DNA from: Halopenitus persicus
Lineage (GTDB): Archaea > Halobacteriota > Halobacteria > Halobacteriales > Haloferacaceae
Direction: 5' to 3'
Assembly: GCF_900107205.1 (NCBI RefSeq)
Contig: NZ_FNPC01000005.1
Coordinates: 62,001 to 126,000, forward strand
DNA: 64,000 bases
A program made the position numbers and the translations under genes. This document shows positions 24,185 to 33,000 of the stretch, piece by piece (within the stretch, counting starts at the first letter, position 1; the number at the start of each line of letters is the position of its first letter). The notes under the pieces were generated by a model. It searched no databases and was not told where the DNA came from. It worked only from the letters and a program-made list of their open reading frames with translations.

Positions 24185-24412
24185 ATGAGCTTCGAGAAGG
24201 ACGACGTCGTCGTGCTGAGCGACAAACACAGCGAGTACGACGGCGAGGTCGGCACGATCACCCAGAAGATGGACACGATGTTCGGCGACGCCACCTACAC
24301 GGTGAGCTTCGAGGACGGCCAGGAGACCGGCGTCCCGGCGGACGCGCTCGAGGCGGCCGACGAGGAGGCCGTCGACGCCGACGACGCTGCCGCGGACGCC
24401 GACGAGGAGTAA
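24185..24412 (+). CDS. Small KOW/SH3-like haloarchaeal protein
   Basis: 75 residues from the ATG at 24185 (MSFEKDDVVVLSDKHSEYD). The core DGEVGTITQKMDTMFGDATYTVSFEDG reads like a small SH3/KOW-type barrel, followed by an Asp/Ala-rich acidic tail. A box (ccttttagg, about 24153-24161) lies 27 nt upstream. It is followed after 12 nt by the DUF54 RNA-binding gene, so the two form an operon; a role near RNA or translation is a guess from that context. Confidence 0.75.
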   Translation: MSFEKDDVVVLSDKHSEYDGEVGTITQKMDTMFGDATYTVSFEDGQETGVPADALEAADEEAVDADDAAADADEE

Positions 24413-24424
24413 CGCGACGCCACG

Positions 24425-24865
24425 ATGGCCCGGGTCCCGCTGCATTACGTCGAACTCCGAACGTTCTGTTACGCCACCGAGGACGAGAAACGCGTCACCG
24501 CGGCGCTGGAGACGTTCCTCCCCGAGGACGCGGCGATCGACCGCGTCGAGAACGTCGGCCACCACGGCGACCGGATCGTGGTCCTGTCCGCCCGGGTCGA
24601 GACGGCCGACGAGATGCGACACGTCCTCGACCGGCTCGGCGACCTCGAGCACCTCGACCGGGTGATCGACGAGCTCGACGAGCGCGTCGACGAGAACTGT
24701 TCGCTGTTCCTCCGGCTCGACAAACAGGCGGCGTTCCGCGGCGACGTCCGGCTCGGCGACGGGATCACCCTCCGCGCGAAGGTCGAGGCATACCCGGCCA
24801 AGCAGGAGACGGCGGTCGAGAACGCCCGCGAACTGCTTGCACGGCACCGAAGCGACGTGAACTGA
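24425..24865 (+). CDS. RNA-binding protein of the DUF54/COG1325 family
   Basis: 146 residues, start MARVPLHYVELRTFCYATED. Family features: the N-terminal VELRTFCYATEDEKRV, the central HGDRIVVLSARVE and the C-terminal LRAKVEAYPAKQE. In archaea this group has been predicted as an exosome-associated or RNA-binding subunit on the basis of gene neighbourhoods. Here it follows the KOW-like gene directly. Cytoplasmic. Confidence 0.85.
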   Translation: MARVPLHYVELRTFCYATEDEKRVTAALETFLPEDAAIDRVENVGHHGDRIVVLSARVETADEMRHVLDRLGDLEHLDRVIDELDERVDENCSLFLRLDKQAAFRGDVRLGDGITLRAKVEAYPAKQETAVENARELLARHRSDVN

Positions 24866-24968
24866 ACGGAACCCGGTCAGAATCGGTCGGCCGTCACCGG
24901 TTCCGGCCGGCCCTCATCCTCCCCGAGCGATCACCGTTCCAGCCTCGCCGTTCCGTCTGGTTCCGACC

Positions 24969-25586
24969 TCACCGTTCCGCATCGCTCCGGCCTCGCTGCC
25001 CCGTCTGGCCGCCCTGTATCGCTCGTCGGACCGATCGCACGCCGAGGAATCGCGGGACGCGTTCGACGTACCGGTCGTACGCCTCGCCGAACGACGCGCG
25101 CAGGTGCGGCTCCTCCGCCCGCGGCAGGAGCAGCACCCACCCGACGTGCACTGCGGCGAGCACCGCGACCAGCGCCGCGTCCGCGACCACGGCGAACCCC
25201 GTCACGCCGACGACCATCCCGACGTACTGTGGGTTGCGCGTGTACGCGTACGGACCGCCGGTGTAGAGATCGCCGGTGACGCCCATCGTCTCCGCCGAGC
25301 GCATCGTTCGCGCGCCCCACACGAAGACCGCGGTCCCGCAGAGCGCGAGCACGCCGCCCGCGACCGTCACGGCGCGGGGGAGTCCCCACGTCCCCCACTC
25401 GAGGACCGCGGTGGCGACGAACGACGCGTCGAAGACCGCCACGAGCGTCCAGTGGCAGTAGTACGCCGGCGTGCGGTCGCCGGGCGGCCACCACTCCCGG
25501 TCGGTCAGCAGCGTCCCGAGCACGATCACGTACACGCCGCAGGCCGACACGAGACCGGCCCCGAACGCGAGTTCCGTCGGCGTCAT
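24969..25586 (-). CDS. Membrane methyltransferase (isoprenylcysteine/phospholipid type)
   Basis: 205 residues from the ATG at 25586 (MTPTELAFGAGLVSACGVY). Four to five hydrophobic helices followed by the SAM-binding C-terminus GGPYAYTRNPQYVGM and EEPHLRASFGEAYDRY, the hallmarks of ICMT/PEMT-like enzymes. It probably methylates a lipid or small molecule at the membrane; the substrate is unknown. The C-terminus is a basic tail (GQTGQRGRSDAER). It is divergent from the HTH regulator (91 bp apart). Confidence 0.85.
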   Translation of the reverse strand: MTPTELAFGAGLVSACGVYVIVLGTLLTDREWWPPGDRTPAYYCHWTLVAVFDASFVATAVLEWGTWGLPRAVTVAGGVLALCGTAVFVWGARTMRSAETMGVTGDLYTGGPYAYTRNPQYVGMVVGVTGFAVVADAALVAVLAAVHVGWVLLLPRAEEPHLRASFGEAYDRYVERVPRFLGVRSVRRAIQGGQTGQRGRSDAER

Positions 25587-25676
25587 ACGGTCGAACGATG
25601 ACGTGCCGGACGGGCGAGGCTGCTGCCTCACTGCTGCGGGACTTATTTATATCCGTACCGAAAACCCGGGGCCGAG

Positions 25677-26378
25677 ATGCGATACGCCCGCGTTCGGATC
25701 CGCCACGACCCGGGAACGCGTCATCCGATGCACGCCTTCGAGATGGCCCACGACCGGATCGAGCGCGCCGAACTCCGGTACTGGAACGCGGTGCTCGACG
25801 GGACGAACGCCTTCGTCTTTCGAGTCGTCGGCGATCCGGAGCCGTTTCGTGCGAAGCTCGAGGCCCGCGAGTCGACGATCGACTACGCCCTCACCCCGGC
25901 CACGAACGGCGTGTTCCACTGCTGCGTCCGTGACGAGGCGACGCCGGCCGACGAGAGCTACATCGCGGCGTTCGCGCGGGGCACCCTCGTCGTCGTCCCG
26001 CCGATCCGCTTCAACCCCGACGGCACGACGGACCTGACGCTGGTGGGTACCGCGGCGGACGTCGCGGCCGCGGTCGAGGACCTTCCCGAGGGACTGTCCG
26101 CGACCGTCCGGTCAGTCGGGCCCTACGAGCGATACGCGGATCCCGCGACGGCGGGACTTATGGAGCCTGACGCGGCGGTGTCCGCGGAGCAGGCGGCGGC
26201 GCTCACGAAGCGACAGCGTGCGGCCGTCGCGGCTGCGGTCGAACACGGCTACTACGACTCGCCGCGGGCCGGAGCGGTGTCCGACGTCGCCGACGAGCTC
26301 GGCGTCTCGACCGGCACGGCCGCCGAACACCTCAGAAAGGCAGAGGCGACCGTGATGGGACGCCTCGTGAATCGGTAG
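25677..26378 (+). CDS. Bat-type HTH-10 transcription regulator
   Basis: 233 residues, start MRYARVRIRHDPGTRHPMH. The C-terminal 60 residues are the archaeal HTH_10 domain of bacterio-opsin activator relatives: LTKRQRAAVAAAVEHGYYDSP then VSDVADELGVSTGTAAEHLRKAE. The N-terminal domain is a sensor-like region with two Cys in tandem (FHCCVRD). A good box (cttatttatat, about 25641-25651) 26 nt upstream supports the start. Its regulon is unknown. Confidence 0.9.
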   Translation: MRYARVRIRHDPGTRHPMHAFEMAHDRIERAELRYWNAVLDGTNAFVFRVVGDPEPFRAKLEARESTIDYALTPATNGVFHCCVRDEATPADESYIAAFARGTLVVVPPIRFNPDGTTDLTLVGTAADVAAAVEDLPEGLSATVRSVGPYERYADPATAGLMEPDAAVSAEQAAALTKRQRAAVAAAVEHGYYDSPRAGAVSDVADELGVSTGTAAEHLRKAEATVMGRLVNR

Positions 26379-26433
26379 TCAAACGTCGCACGCGAGTGCC
26401 GGCAGCGTTGACGACGGCTCGGTGCCGGCGCGA

Positions 26434-27090
26434 TCAGTAGCCCAGCGCTTCCCGCACCAGCACGACGGTCGTCCGTCCCTCCGCCATCTCCCGGCGGAAG
26501 ATCAGCTGTTTCGCGATCGCGGAATCGACGCCGTAGGCGTCGTTGGCGCGCTCGTTCTCGAGGGGGTACGCGACCGACTCGAGCCGGTCGAGCGCGTCGT
26601 CGAGCGTCGGGACGACCTTGTTCACGCCGCTGACGATGAGCACGTTCCCGGCGGCGAAGGGATAGGCGCCGATGCGGCTGCCGGACTGGTCGGCCGCGAC
26701 CAGCTCGCCGCTGGCGGCGACCGCGTTGATGCCGCCGAGGAAGTAGTCGGCCGTCTGCGCCTCCCGACGAGCGGTCTGTCGCTCGGCGTCGTCGTCGATG
26801 CTCTGGATCTCCTCCGGCAGGCTCTCCCAGTCGTGGTCGCCCTCGGCGAGGTACTCCATAAATCCGATCTCCTCGAGCGTCGTCGAGTGACCGTTCATCA
26901 CCGACGCGCCGGCCGGAATTCGTTCCTGGAGCGTCTCGAGGGCCTCGTCGGCGGAGTCGACCACGACGACCTCGAACCCGTTCGTCTCCAGGTTCGAGAC
27001 CGCCTCGGAGAGCGTCTCCTCGTCGGGCTGTTCGTCGAGCGTCGCGTCGATCGCGGCGTCGTCGATGTAGTCGGCCTTGGTTTGTGACAT
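26434..27090 (-). CDS. LUD-domain protein (LutC/YkgG type)
   Basis: 218 residues from the ATG at 27090 (MSQTKADYIDDAAIDATLD). The LUD fold is shown by VMNGHSTTLEEIGFMEYL, ADYFLGGINAVAASGELV and GNVLIVSGVNKVVPTLDDA. In bacteria LutC works with LutA and LutB in lactate oxidation; no such partners are near, so this stand-alone copy may have another role. In-frame start at 27120 would add ten residues with His-His-Pro and is less likely. Confidence 0.88.
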   Translation of the reverse strand: MSQTKADYIDDAAIDATLDEQPDEETLSEAVSNLETNGFEVVVVDSADEALETLQERIPAGASVMNGHSTTLEEIGFMEYLAEGDHDWESLPEEIQSIDDDAERQTARREAQTADYFLGGINAVAASGELVAADQSGSRIGAYPFAAGNVLIVSGVNKVVPTLDDALDRLESVAYPLENERANDAYGVDSAIAKQLIFRREMAEGRTTVVLVREALGY

Positions 27091-27202
27091 CGGGTGGTGG
27101 TTGGTAGCGTCGCCACCCACTTAACGACGCGCGGACGCCCGGATCAGCTGGTGACGACGGTGTTACCGGCGATCGGCTGTCTCCTCCCGCGGACCGCTCG
27201 TG

Positions 27203-27769
27203 CTACTCCTCGGGCCACTTGATCGAGCAGCCGCGCGAGGGACGGTCCGGGATCGAGACGTCCTCGCCCGCGAGGACCGACTCGATCGCCGGCCTGACGT
27301 ACGACTCGGTGGGCTCCTCGTCCGGATTGAGCGCGTCGTCGAGTCGGCCGTGGTACGCCAGCCGCCAGGTGTCGTCCGACTCGTCACGCCGGAACAGGAA
27401 GGGGTCGGGGGTACAGACCGCGCCGTAGGCGTCCGCGACCGACGCGTCCGCGTCCCGAAGGTACGCGTCGTAGGCGATCGTGCCGTCGGCGACGAGTTCC
27501 CGCATTCGGTCCAGGGAGTCGTCGGGATACTCCTCGTCGTCGTTCGGGTTGATCCCCACGACCGCGACGTCGTCGTAGTCGGCGGCGATCGCGTTCAACG
27601 ACTCGAACTTCGCCTGGGCGTACGGACAGTGGTTACACGTGAACACGACCAGCAGCGCCTCGACGTCGAAGTCCTCGAGCGCGTATCGGTCGCCGTCGGC
27701 GCTCGGAAGGTCGAACGCGGGCGCCGCGTCGCCACGCTCCAGCTCGGAGTCTGATTCCATCGCGACCAT
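27203..27769 (-). CDS. Thioredoxin-fold protein (AhpC/TSA-like, CNHC motif)
   Basis: 188 residues from the ATG at 27769 (or 27760, MESDSELERGDAAP). The redox site is TCNHCPYAQAKF (CXXC), the fold continues with VVGINPNDDEEYPDDS and a cis-Pro region CTPDPFLF, and a further Cys near the end (SRGCSIKW). This type occurs widely as an uncharacterised thiol-disulfide oxidoreductase or peroxiredoxin-like protein. Cytoplasmic, no signal peptide. Stands alone between two genes on different strands. Confidence 0.88.
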   Translation of the reverse strand: MVAMESDSELERGDAAPAFDLPSADGDRYALEDFDVEALLVVFTCNHCPYAQAKFESLNAIAADYDDVAVVGINPNDDEEYPDDSLDRMRELVADGTIAYDAYLRDADASVADAYGAVCTPDPFLFRRDESDDTWRLAYHGRLDDALNPDEEPTESYVRPAIESVLAGEDVSIPDRPSRGCSIKWPEE

Positions 27770-27973
27770 ACGCCTGGTTGGTTCGCGAGGCCGATAAGGA
27801 ATCGGGTCCCAGCGGCGTGTGATCCGTTCGGCGTCGAGATCGACTCGGACGGCACCGGCGGTCGTCGATCGCCGTTTCCCGAGTCGTCGTCTTTATAATG
27901 GTCGTGACGACACCAACGTGCAGGTTGCCCGGTGATCGTGGGCGGGACGATACCGGGAGCATACGATCAACAT

Positions 27974-29596
27974 ATGAGCACCGAACCAACTGACGCGACG
28001 ACGGACGGTGACGCGACGACGGACGGTGACGCCACGCTGGACGGTGACGCCACCTCGGGTGGCGCCGCCGCGACGGACGGCGGAACCAGTGCCACCCCCG
28101 AGGGAGGGCGGGCGAGCGAGCGCGAGGCCGCCTCCTTCGTGGAGTACGGGATCGAGGACAAACCGCCCGCGGGGGAGTCGTTCCTCCTCGGCATCCAGCA
28201 TTACCTGACGATGGTCGGCGCGAACATCGCCGTCCCGCTGGTGCTCATCGACGCGATGGGGCCGAGCGAGGCGCAGGCGACGACGCTCATCGGGACGTTC
28301 TTCGTCGTCTCGGGCGTCGCCACGCTCCTCCAGACGACGATCGGGAACCGCTACCCGCTCGTGCAGGGGGCCTCCTTCGCGCTGCTGGCGCCGGCGCTCA
28401 CGATCGTCGGCGCCGTCGGCGGCCCCTTCGATCTGGCGATACGGGAGCTGCAGGGCGCGATCATCGCCGCGGCAACGATACAGGTCCTGATCGGCTACTC
28501 GGGACTGATGGGCCGTCTCAAGCGCTACCTCTCGCCGGTGGTCGTCGCCCCGGTGATCGCGCTCATCGGCCTCTCGCTGTTCAGCACCCCGCAGATCGTG
28601 ACCCCCGGACAGAACTGGTGGCTGCTCGGGCTCACGCTCGTCTGCATCGTCGGCTTCTCACAGTACCTCGACGCCTACAGCCGCTACGCGCGGCTGTTCC
28701 CCGTCCTGCTGGGCGTCGTGACGGCGTATCTGGTCGCCGTGGCGCTCTCGCTGGCGGGGATCTACGGCCCCGAACAGGTCGGCTACGTCGCGCCGTCGTC
28801 GGCGCTCGAGGCGCCGCTCGTCCTGTCGATCACCCCCTTCCAGTGGGGGCTGCCGCTGTTCACGCCCGCCTACATCGTCGGGATGTTCGCGGGCGTCGTC
28901 GCCTCGATGATCGAGAGCTACGGCGACTACTTCGCGGTGGCCCGGCTCGCCGGCGTCGGCGCCCCGTCGCGGAAACGGATCGACCACGGCATCGGGATGG
29001 AGGGCATCGGCAACGTCTTCGCGGGGATCATGGGGACGGGCAACGGCTCGACGTCCTACTCCGAGAACATCGGCGCGATCGGCATCACCGGCGTGGCCTC
29101 CCGCCACGTCGTGCAGGTCGGCGCGGTCGTGATGCTCGTCGTCGGCTTCTTCGGTCCGTTCAGCCAGCTCATCGTGACGATCCCCGACCCGATCATCGGC
29201 GGCCTGTTCATCGCGATGTTCGGCCAGATCGCGGCGGTGGGCCTCTCGAACCTCAAGTACGTCGACCTCGACGCCCAGCGGAACGTCTTCACGATCGGCC
29301 TCGCGCTGTTCGCGGGGCTCGCGATCCCCGCGTACTTCGGCGGGCTCGAGAGCGTCCCGGCCTTCCGCGAGGGGATGCGCCAGGTCGCGGTCCTCGGCCC
29401 GGTCCTCGGCGCGCAGATCGTCGCCGACACGGTCTTCGTGATCGGCTCGACGGGGATGGCCGTCGGCGGCATCGTCGCCCTGCTGCTCGACAACACGATC
29501 CCGGGCACTCGCGAGGAGCGCGGGCTCGACCAGTGGGAGGCGATCTCCGAGGAGGAACACGAGTTCCAGACCGCCCTCGAGCGCTACACGGAGTGA
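27974..29596 (+). CDS. NCS2 family uracil/xanthine permease
   Basis: Nucleobase:cation symporter. 540 residues from the ATG at 27974 (MSTEPTDATTDGDATTD). About residues 5-55 are an acidic low-complexity leader with six-residue units TDGDAT from an 18-bp repeat. The permease core follows with some fourteen helices and the family motif GNGSTSYSENIGAIGITGV in the substrate region; QHYLTMVGANIAVP opens helix one. Uracil versus purine cannot be resolved. It is followed after 7 nt by the next membrane gene, so the two are probably cotranscribed. Confidence 0.92.
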   Translation: MSTEPTDATTDGDATTDGDATLDGDATSGGAAATDGGTSATPEGGRASEREAASFVEYGIEDKPPAGESFLLGIQHYLTMVGANIAVPLVLIDAMGPSEAQATTLIGTFFVVSGVATLLQTTIGNRYPLVQGASFALLAPALTIVGAVGGPFDLAIRELQGAIIAAATIQVLIGYSGLMGRLKRYLSPVVVAPVIALIGLSLFSTPQIVTPGQNWWLLGLTLVCIVGFSQYLDAYSRYARLFPVLLGVVTAYLVAVALSLAGIYGPEQVGYVAPSSALEAPLVLSITPFQWGLPLFTPAYIVGMFAGVVASMIESYGDYFAVARLAGVGAPSRKRIDHGIGMEGIGNVFAGIMGTGNGSTSYSENIGAIGITGVASRHVVQVGAVVMLVVGFFGPFSQLIVTIPDPIIGGLFIAMFGQIAAVGLSNLKYVDLDAQRNVFTIGLALFAGLAIPAYFGGLESVPAFREGMRQVAVLGPVLGAQIVADTVFVIGSTGMAVGGIVALLLDNTIPGTREERGLDQWEAISEEEHEFQTALERYTE

Positions 29597-29603
29597 AATT
29601 CAC

Positions 29604-30188
29604 ATGGTCGCCGCGGACGCGGACGGCGGCGGCCGCGTCGTGCTCGCCGACGACGTGACCGGCGGTGACCGCGTTCGCTACCGCGGGACGGACCGATTCG
29701 GCGGTAGCCTTTCCGTGACCGACCGGCGGATCGTCATTCGCGACGACATCGACGGCGATGACAGCGACGAACACGGCGACGACGGTGACGGTGACGCCCG
29801 GACCGGTGATTCCGGAGACGGTGACGCCGACGGTCGCGCGGTGCCCCTCACCGTCGTCGAGGAACTCACCTACCGGAGCGTCGACTGGTTCACGCTGCTT
29901 TTGGGGGTCGGGATCGTCGCGTTCGGACTGGTCTCGATCCCGCGGCATCGGCTCGGTGCGGCGGCCTTCGTCCTCGCCGGCGCCGGCAGCCTCGCGGTCA
30001 CGTGGCGGCGGCGCGGGCGCGTCCGGATCCACACCCACGGTCGACCGAAACCGGTTACCGTGTACCCGGCCGACCCCGAGGAATTCCTGGCCGCGGTCGA
30101 CGCGTCGCTCGCGGGAATTCGTTCGGAGCGGTCGCCCGATGACGGGATCAGCGATGACGAATCCGGTCCACGGGGCGGCCCGAACTGA
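29604..30188 (+). CDS. Membrane protein with acidic loop, downstream of NCS2 permease
   Basis: 194 residues, start MVAADADGGGRVVLADDVT. The N-terminal part is beta-rich (GDRVRYRGTDRFGGSLSVT, PH-like in appearance), with an Asp/Gly-rich low-complexity insert (about 50-75). Two hydrophobic helices follow (about 96-113 and 118-133), then a soluble tail with HTHGRPKPVTVYPADPEEF. It resembles haloarchaeal PH-domain membrane proteins in layout, but I recognise no motif. Seven nt after the permease stop. Confidence 0.7.
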   Translation: MVAADADGGGRVVLADDVTGGDRVRYRGTDRFGGSLSVTDRRIVIRDDIDGDDSDEHGDDGDGDARTGDSGDGDADGRAVPLTVVEELTYRSVDWFTLLLGVGIVAFGLVSIPRHRLGAAAFVLAGAGSLAVTWRRRGRVRIHTHGRPKPVTVYPADPEEFLAAVDASLAGIRSERSPDDGISDDESGPRGGPN

Positions 30189-30255
30189 CCGGTTTCGGTC
30201 CGCTCGCCCGGTGACCGAACGTCTCACGCGTCCATCGGTGCGCGCCCGGACCCTC

Positions 30256-31584
30256 TCACGCGTCCATCGGAGAGAGTTCGGCCGCCTTCGCGCGAGCCTG
30301 TGACACGATCTCGGGTTTGGCCGCGAACGCGACGGTGACGTGGTCGTCCCCGTAGGACTCCTCCTCGACGTGGCCGTGGTCGTGGATCCAGGAGACGACG
30401 CTCATCGTGTCGTCGGTCATCGGGAGCAGCAGTCGCTCGCGCTTCCAGTCCGGAAGTTCGTCCTCGATGCGATCGCGGAGGGCCGCGATCCCGTCGCCCT
30501 CGCGAGCGGAGACGACGACGGGGTTCGGCGCCAGCCCCGAGAGCGCGGCGCGCTTCTCGGCGATCGCGTCCTCGTCGAGGCGGTCGACCTTGTTGAAGAC
30601 GGTCACGATCGGCGCCTCGTTGCGCTCGCGGAGCGTGTCGTGGCAGGTGACGAGCTTCTCGCGCATCTCCCGGACCGGCTCGCTGGCGTCGACGACCAGC
30701 AGGACGAGGTCGGCCCGGTAGACCGAATCCAGCGTCGACTCGAACGACTCCACCAGCCAGTGGGGGAGATCCGAGATGAATCCGACGGTGTCGGTGAGCA
30801 GGACGTCCCGTGTGTCCAGCTGCGCCCGCCGCGTGGTCGTTCCGAGCGTGGTGAACAGCATGTCCTCCGATTCGGCGGTCGTCTCCAGGTCCGGGTGTCG
30901 GTCGACGTTCTCCTCGACGTCGAGGTCGGCCGCGAGCCGCCGCATCAACGTGGACTTGCCGGCGTTGGTGTAGCCCGCCAGCGCGACCAGGTCGAACCCG
31001 GAGGCCCGGCGCTCCTCGCGGCGGGTCTGCTCCTTCTCGGCGATCGACGCCAGCTCGTCGCGGATGTCCGAGATGCGGCGTTTGATGTCCCGCTCGACGC
31101 TCTCGTCGTACTCGCCGAGTCCCATGAATCCGGGTCGCTCGTCGCGCTTGGCGAGGCTGGCCTTCGCCTCGGCCCGCGGGAGCTCGTAGCGCAGCTCCGC
31201 GAGCTCCACTTGGAGCTGGGCCTTCCGGGTCCGTGCGCGCTCGCCGAAGATCTCGAGGATGAGCGTGAACCGATCGATGACCGCGACGTCCTCTGGCAGC
31301 TTCCCGCCGATGTTGAACGTCTGATACGGCCCGAGGTCGTTGTCGACGATCACGCAGTCGGCGTCGGTCTCGTCGACCAACGCCGCCAGCTCCTCGACCT
31401 TCCCCTCGCCGAACATGTAGGCCGCGTCCTCCTCGCGCGTCTGCGTGAGCCGGCCGACCACCTCGTAATCGACGGCGTTCGCGAGCCGTTCGATCTCGGA
31501 GAGGTCGCCGGCTCCGGAGTCGACGCGTTTGGCGACGACGGCACGTTTGCCGGTGCCGCCGGTCGCCGATGGCTCGCCGCTCAT
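30256..31584 (-). CDS. hflX: GTPase HflX
   Basis: Ribosome-associated GTPase. 442 residues, start MSGEPSATGGTGKRAVVAK. N-terminal HflX domain (about 15-190) with VIVDNDLGPYQTFNIGGKL, then the G domain: P-loop GYTNAGKSTLMRRL, G3 DTVGFISDLPHWLVE, G4 NKVD, and a C-terminal domain. The phrase DLP.WLVESF is typical of HflX. A TATA-like box (tttaaata, about 31657-31664) lies about 75 nt upstream, suggesting a short 5' leader, unlike many neighbours. Involved in rescue or splitting of stalled ribosomes in bacteria; role in archaea not settled. Confidence 0.95.
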   Translation of the reverse strand: MSGEPSATGGTGKRAVVAKRVDSGAGDLSEIERLANAVDYEVVGRLTQTREEDAAYMFGEGKVEELAALVDETDADCVIVDNDLGPYQTFNIGGKLPEDVAVIDRFTLILEIFGERARTRKAQLQVELAELRYELPRAEAKASLAKRDERPGFMGLGEYDESVERDIKRRISDIRDELASIAEKEQTRREERRASGFDLVALAGYTNAGKSTLMRRLAADLDVEENVDRHPDLETTAESEDMLFTTLGTTTRRAQLDTRDVLLTDTVGFISDLPHWLVESFESTLDSVYRADLVLLVVDASEPVREMREKLVTCHDTLRERNEAPIVTVFNKVDRLDEDAIAEKRAALSGLAPNPVVVSAREGDGIAALRDRIEDELPDWKRERLLLPMTDDTMSVVSWIHDHGHVEEESYGDDHVTVAFAAKPEIVSQARAKAAELSPMDA

Positions 31585-31762
31585 CGGTCGCGATCGCGGA
31601 CGGCGGACGCGGCGTGGTGTGCTCCCTGCACTGTTTCGGTCCCGTCTACGGCCTCGACGTATTTAAACTCCGGCTGGAGGCACCCGCCGTCGAGTTCGAA
31701 ACCCGCGTTCGATCGTGGACGCCGCCGGGTAAGCGAGGGAGCAGGGAGGGGTGGTTCATGAG

Positions 31763-31978
31763 TCACAAGTCCCAGGCCTCGATGAGGACGTCGCTGCCGA
31801 TCGCCGCCAGCACCGCGACGAGGACGCCCGCGAGGAGCGCGAGCCTGAGGTCCCCGTTCCACAGCAGGACGGCGACGAACGCGACCATCCCGACCGCGTT
31901 GCCCAGCAGCAACCGAAGCGTTCTCGAGCCGCCCGTCGGGGACGTCCGGTCGTTCGCGTCGCGGGGATCGGGGTCCAT
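31763..31978 (-). CDS. Small two-helix membrane protein
   Basis: 71 residues from the ATG at 31978 (MDPDPRDANDRTSPTGGSR). Two hydrophobic segments (about 26-43 and 48-64) follow a charged N-terminus. The longer frame from 32161 is rejected as it is Arg-rich. It lies between hflX (same strand, downstream) and the tetrad-repeat gene (divergent). No function visible. Confidence 0.55.
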   Translation of the reverse strand: MDPDPRDANDRTSPTGGSRTLRLLLGNAVGMVAFVAVLLWNGDLRLALLAGVLVAVLAAIGSDVLIEAWDL

Positions 31979-32150
31979 CTCGAACCGTCGTTTTCCCCCG
32001 CGGTGCAAAGCCGCTTCGCTCGGCGGCCGCGTCGGCGTCTCCGTGCCCGCCAGGTTCGTTCGTCTCGGCCGTCGATCGCGGTCAGTCGCCGCGGCCGTTC
32101 GCCGGTCGGTATCAACGGGCAAAAGGCCCCGGCCCTCATCGATACGATAT

Positions 32151-32906
32151 ATGAAACCCAACCAGATCGACTTCGCCGTCGATTTCGCCTACGGGGTGCT
32201 GCTCTTTCTCGCGATCGTGCTCATCGTTACCGTCGGGACCGGCGTCGGCATCGCGTTCGGCCTCGGCGCGCTCGTCTCCTACGTGATCCACGTCGGGTGG
32301 AAGATGTCCCGGTTCGATCCCGAGTGGATGACCGAGGAGGTGACCGAGCAGATCGAGGAGACGATCACCGAGGAGGTGACCGAAAGCGTCGGCGAGAAGG
32401 TCTCCGAGGACGTCTCTGAGAACGTCGAGCGGACGGTCGCCGAAAAGGTCAGCGAGGACGTCGGGGAGCAGGTGACCGCGGAAGTGACCGAGGAGGTCAC
32501 CCAGAGCGTCGAGCAGAAGGTGACCAAGGAGGTGACCGAGAACGTCGAGGAGGCGCTCTCCGGGGAGATCGACTCGATCATCGAGCAGCTCGAGGAGGTC
32601 AACGACCGGATCGAGCGACGTCCGAGCCGGAGCGAGCTGGACGCCGGAGGAGAGCCGAACGCGGGGGATCGGGGCCGGTACGAGACGGTGGCTCCCGACG
32701 CGACGGCCGACGCGGATGCGGCGGGCCCGGCCGACGGGAGCGACGCCGCCGACGAGGACTGGAACGTCGACGCGGACGAGCGGACGGACGATGCGGACGA
32801 CGCGGACGACGCCGACGAGGAGGCGAACTACGAGGCGGACGACGACGCGGACGGGAAGTCCGGCGCAGCAGGATCGACGGCGAACGCTCGGGACGGCGGG
32901 GAATGA
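32151..32906 (+). CDS. Membrane-anchored protein with a strict four-residue Val repeat
   Basis: 251 residues from the ATG at 32151 (MKPNQIDFAVDFAYGVLLF). Two close hydrophobic segments (about 12-50) anchor it. From about residue 62 to 137 every fourth residue is Val, Ile or Leu for about twenty steps, with Thr/Ser-Glu-rich spacers (EEVTEQIEETITEEVTESV is representative). A predicted basic/acidic tail of Asp/Ala low complexity follows. The 4.0 spacing is not the usual heptad (3.5) or hendecad (3.67). It could be a long amphipathic or right-twisted helix lying on the membrane or in an oligomer. PiT-like transporter gene follows after 94 nt. Confidence 0.75.
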   Translation: MKPNQIDFAVDFAYGVLLFLAIVLIVTVGTGVGIAFGLGALVSYVIHVGWKMSRFDPEWMTEEVTEQIEETITEEVTESVGEKVSEDVSENVERTVAEKVSEDVGEQVTAEVTEEVTQSVEQKVTKEVTENVEEALSGEIDSIIEQLEEVNDRIERRPSRSELDAGGEPNAGDRGRYETVAPDATADADAAGPADGSDAADEDWNVDADERTDDADDADDADEEANYEADDDADGKSGAAGSTANARDGGE

Positions 32907-33000
32907 TCGGATCCGTTCCTGCCGGTTCGAACGACCCCGAACGACGCGCGGACGACCAGCAGGACGCTCACACGGCGATTCCACGGGGGCGAACCGACTG

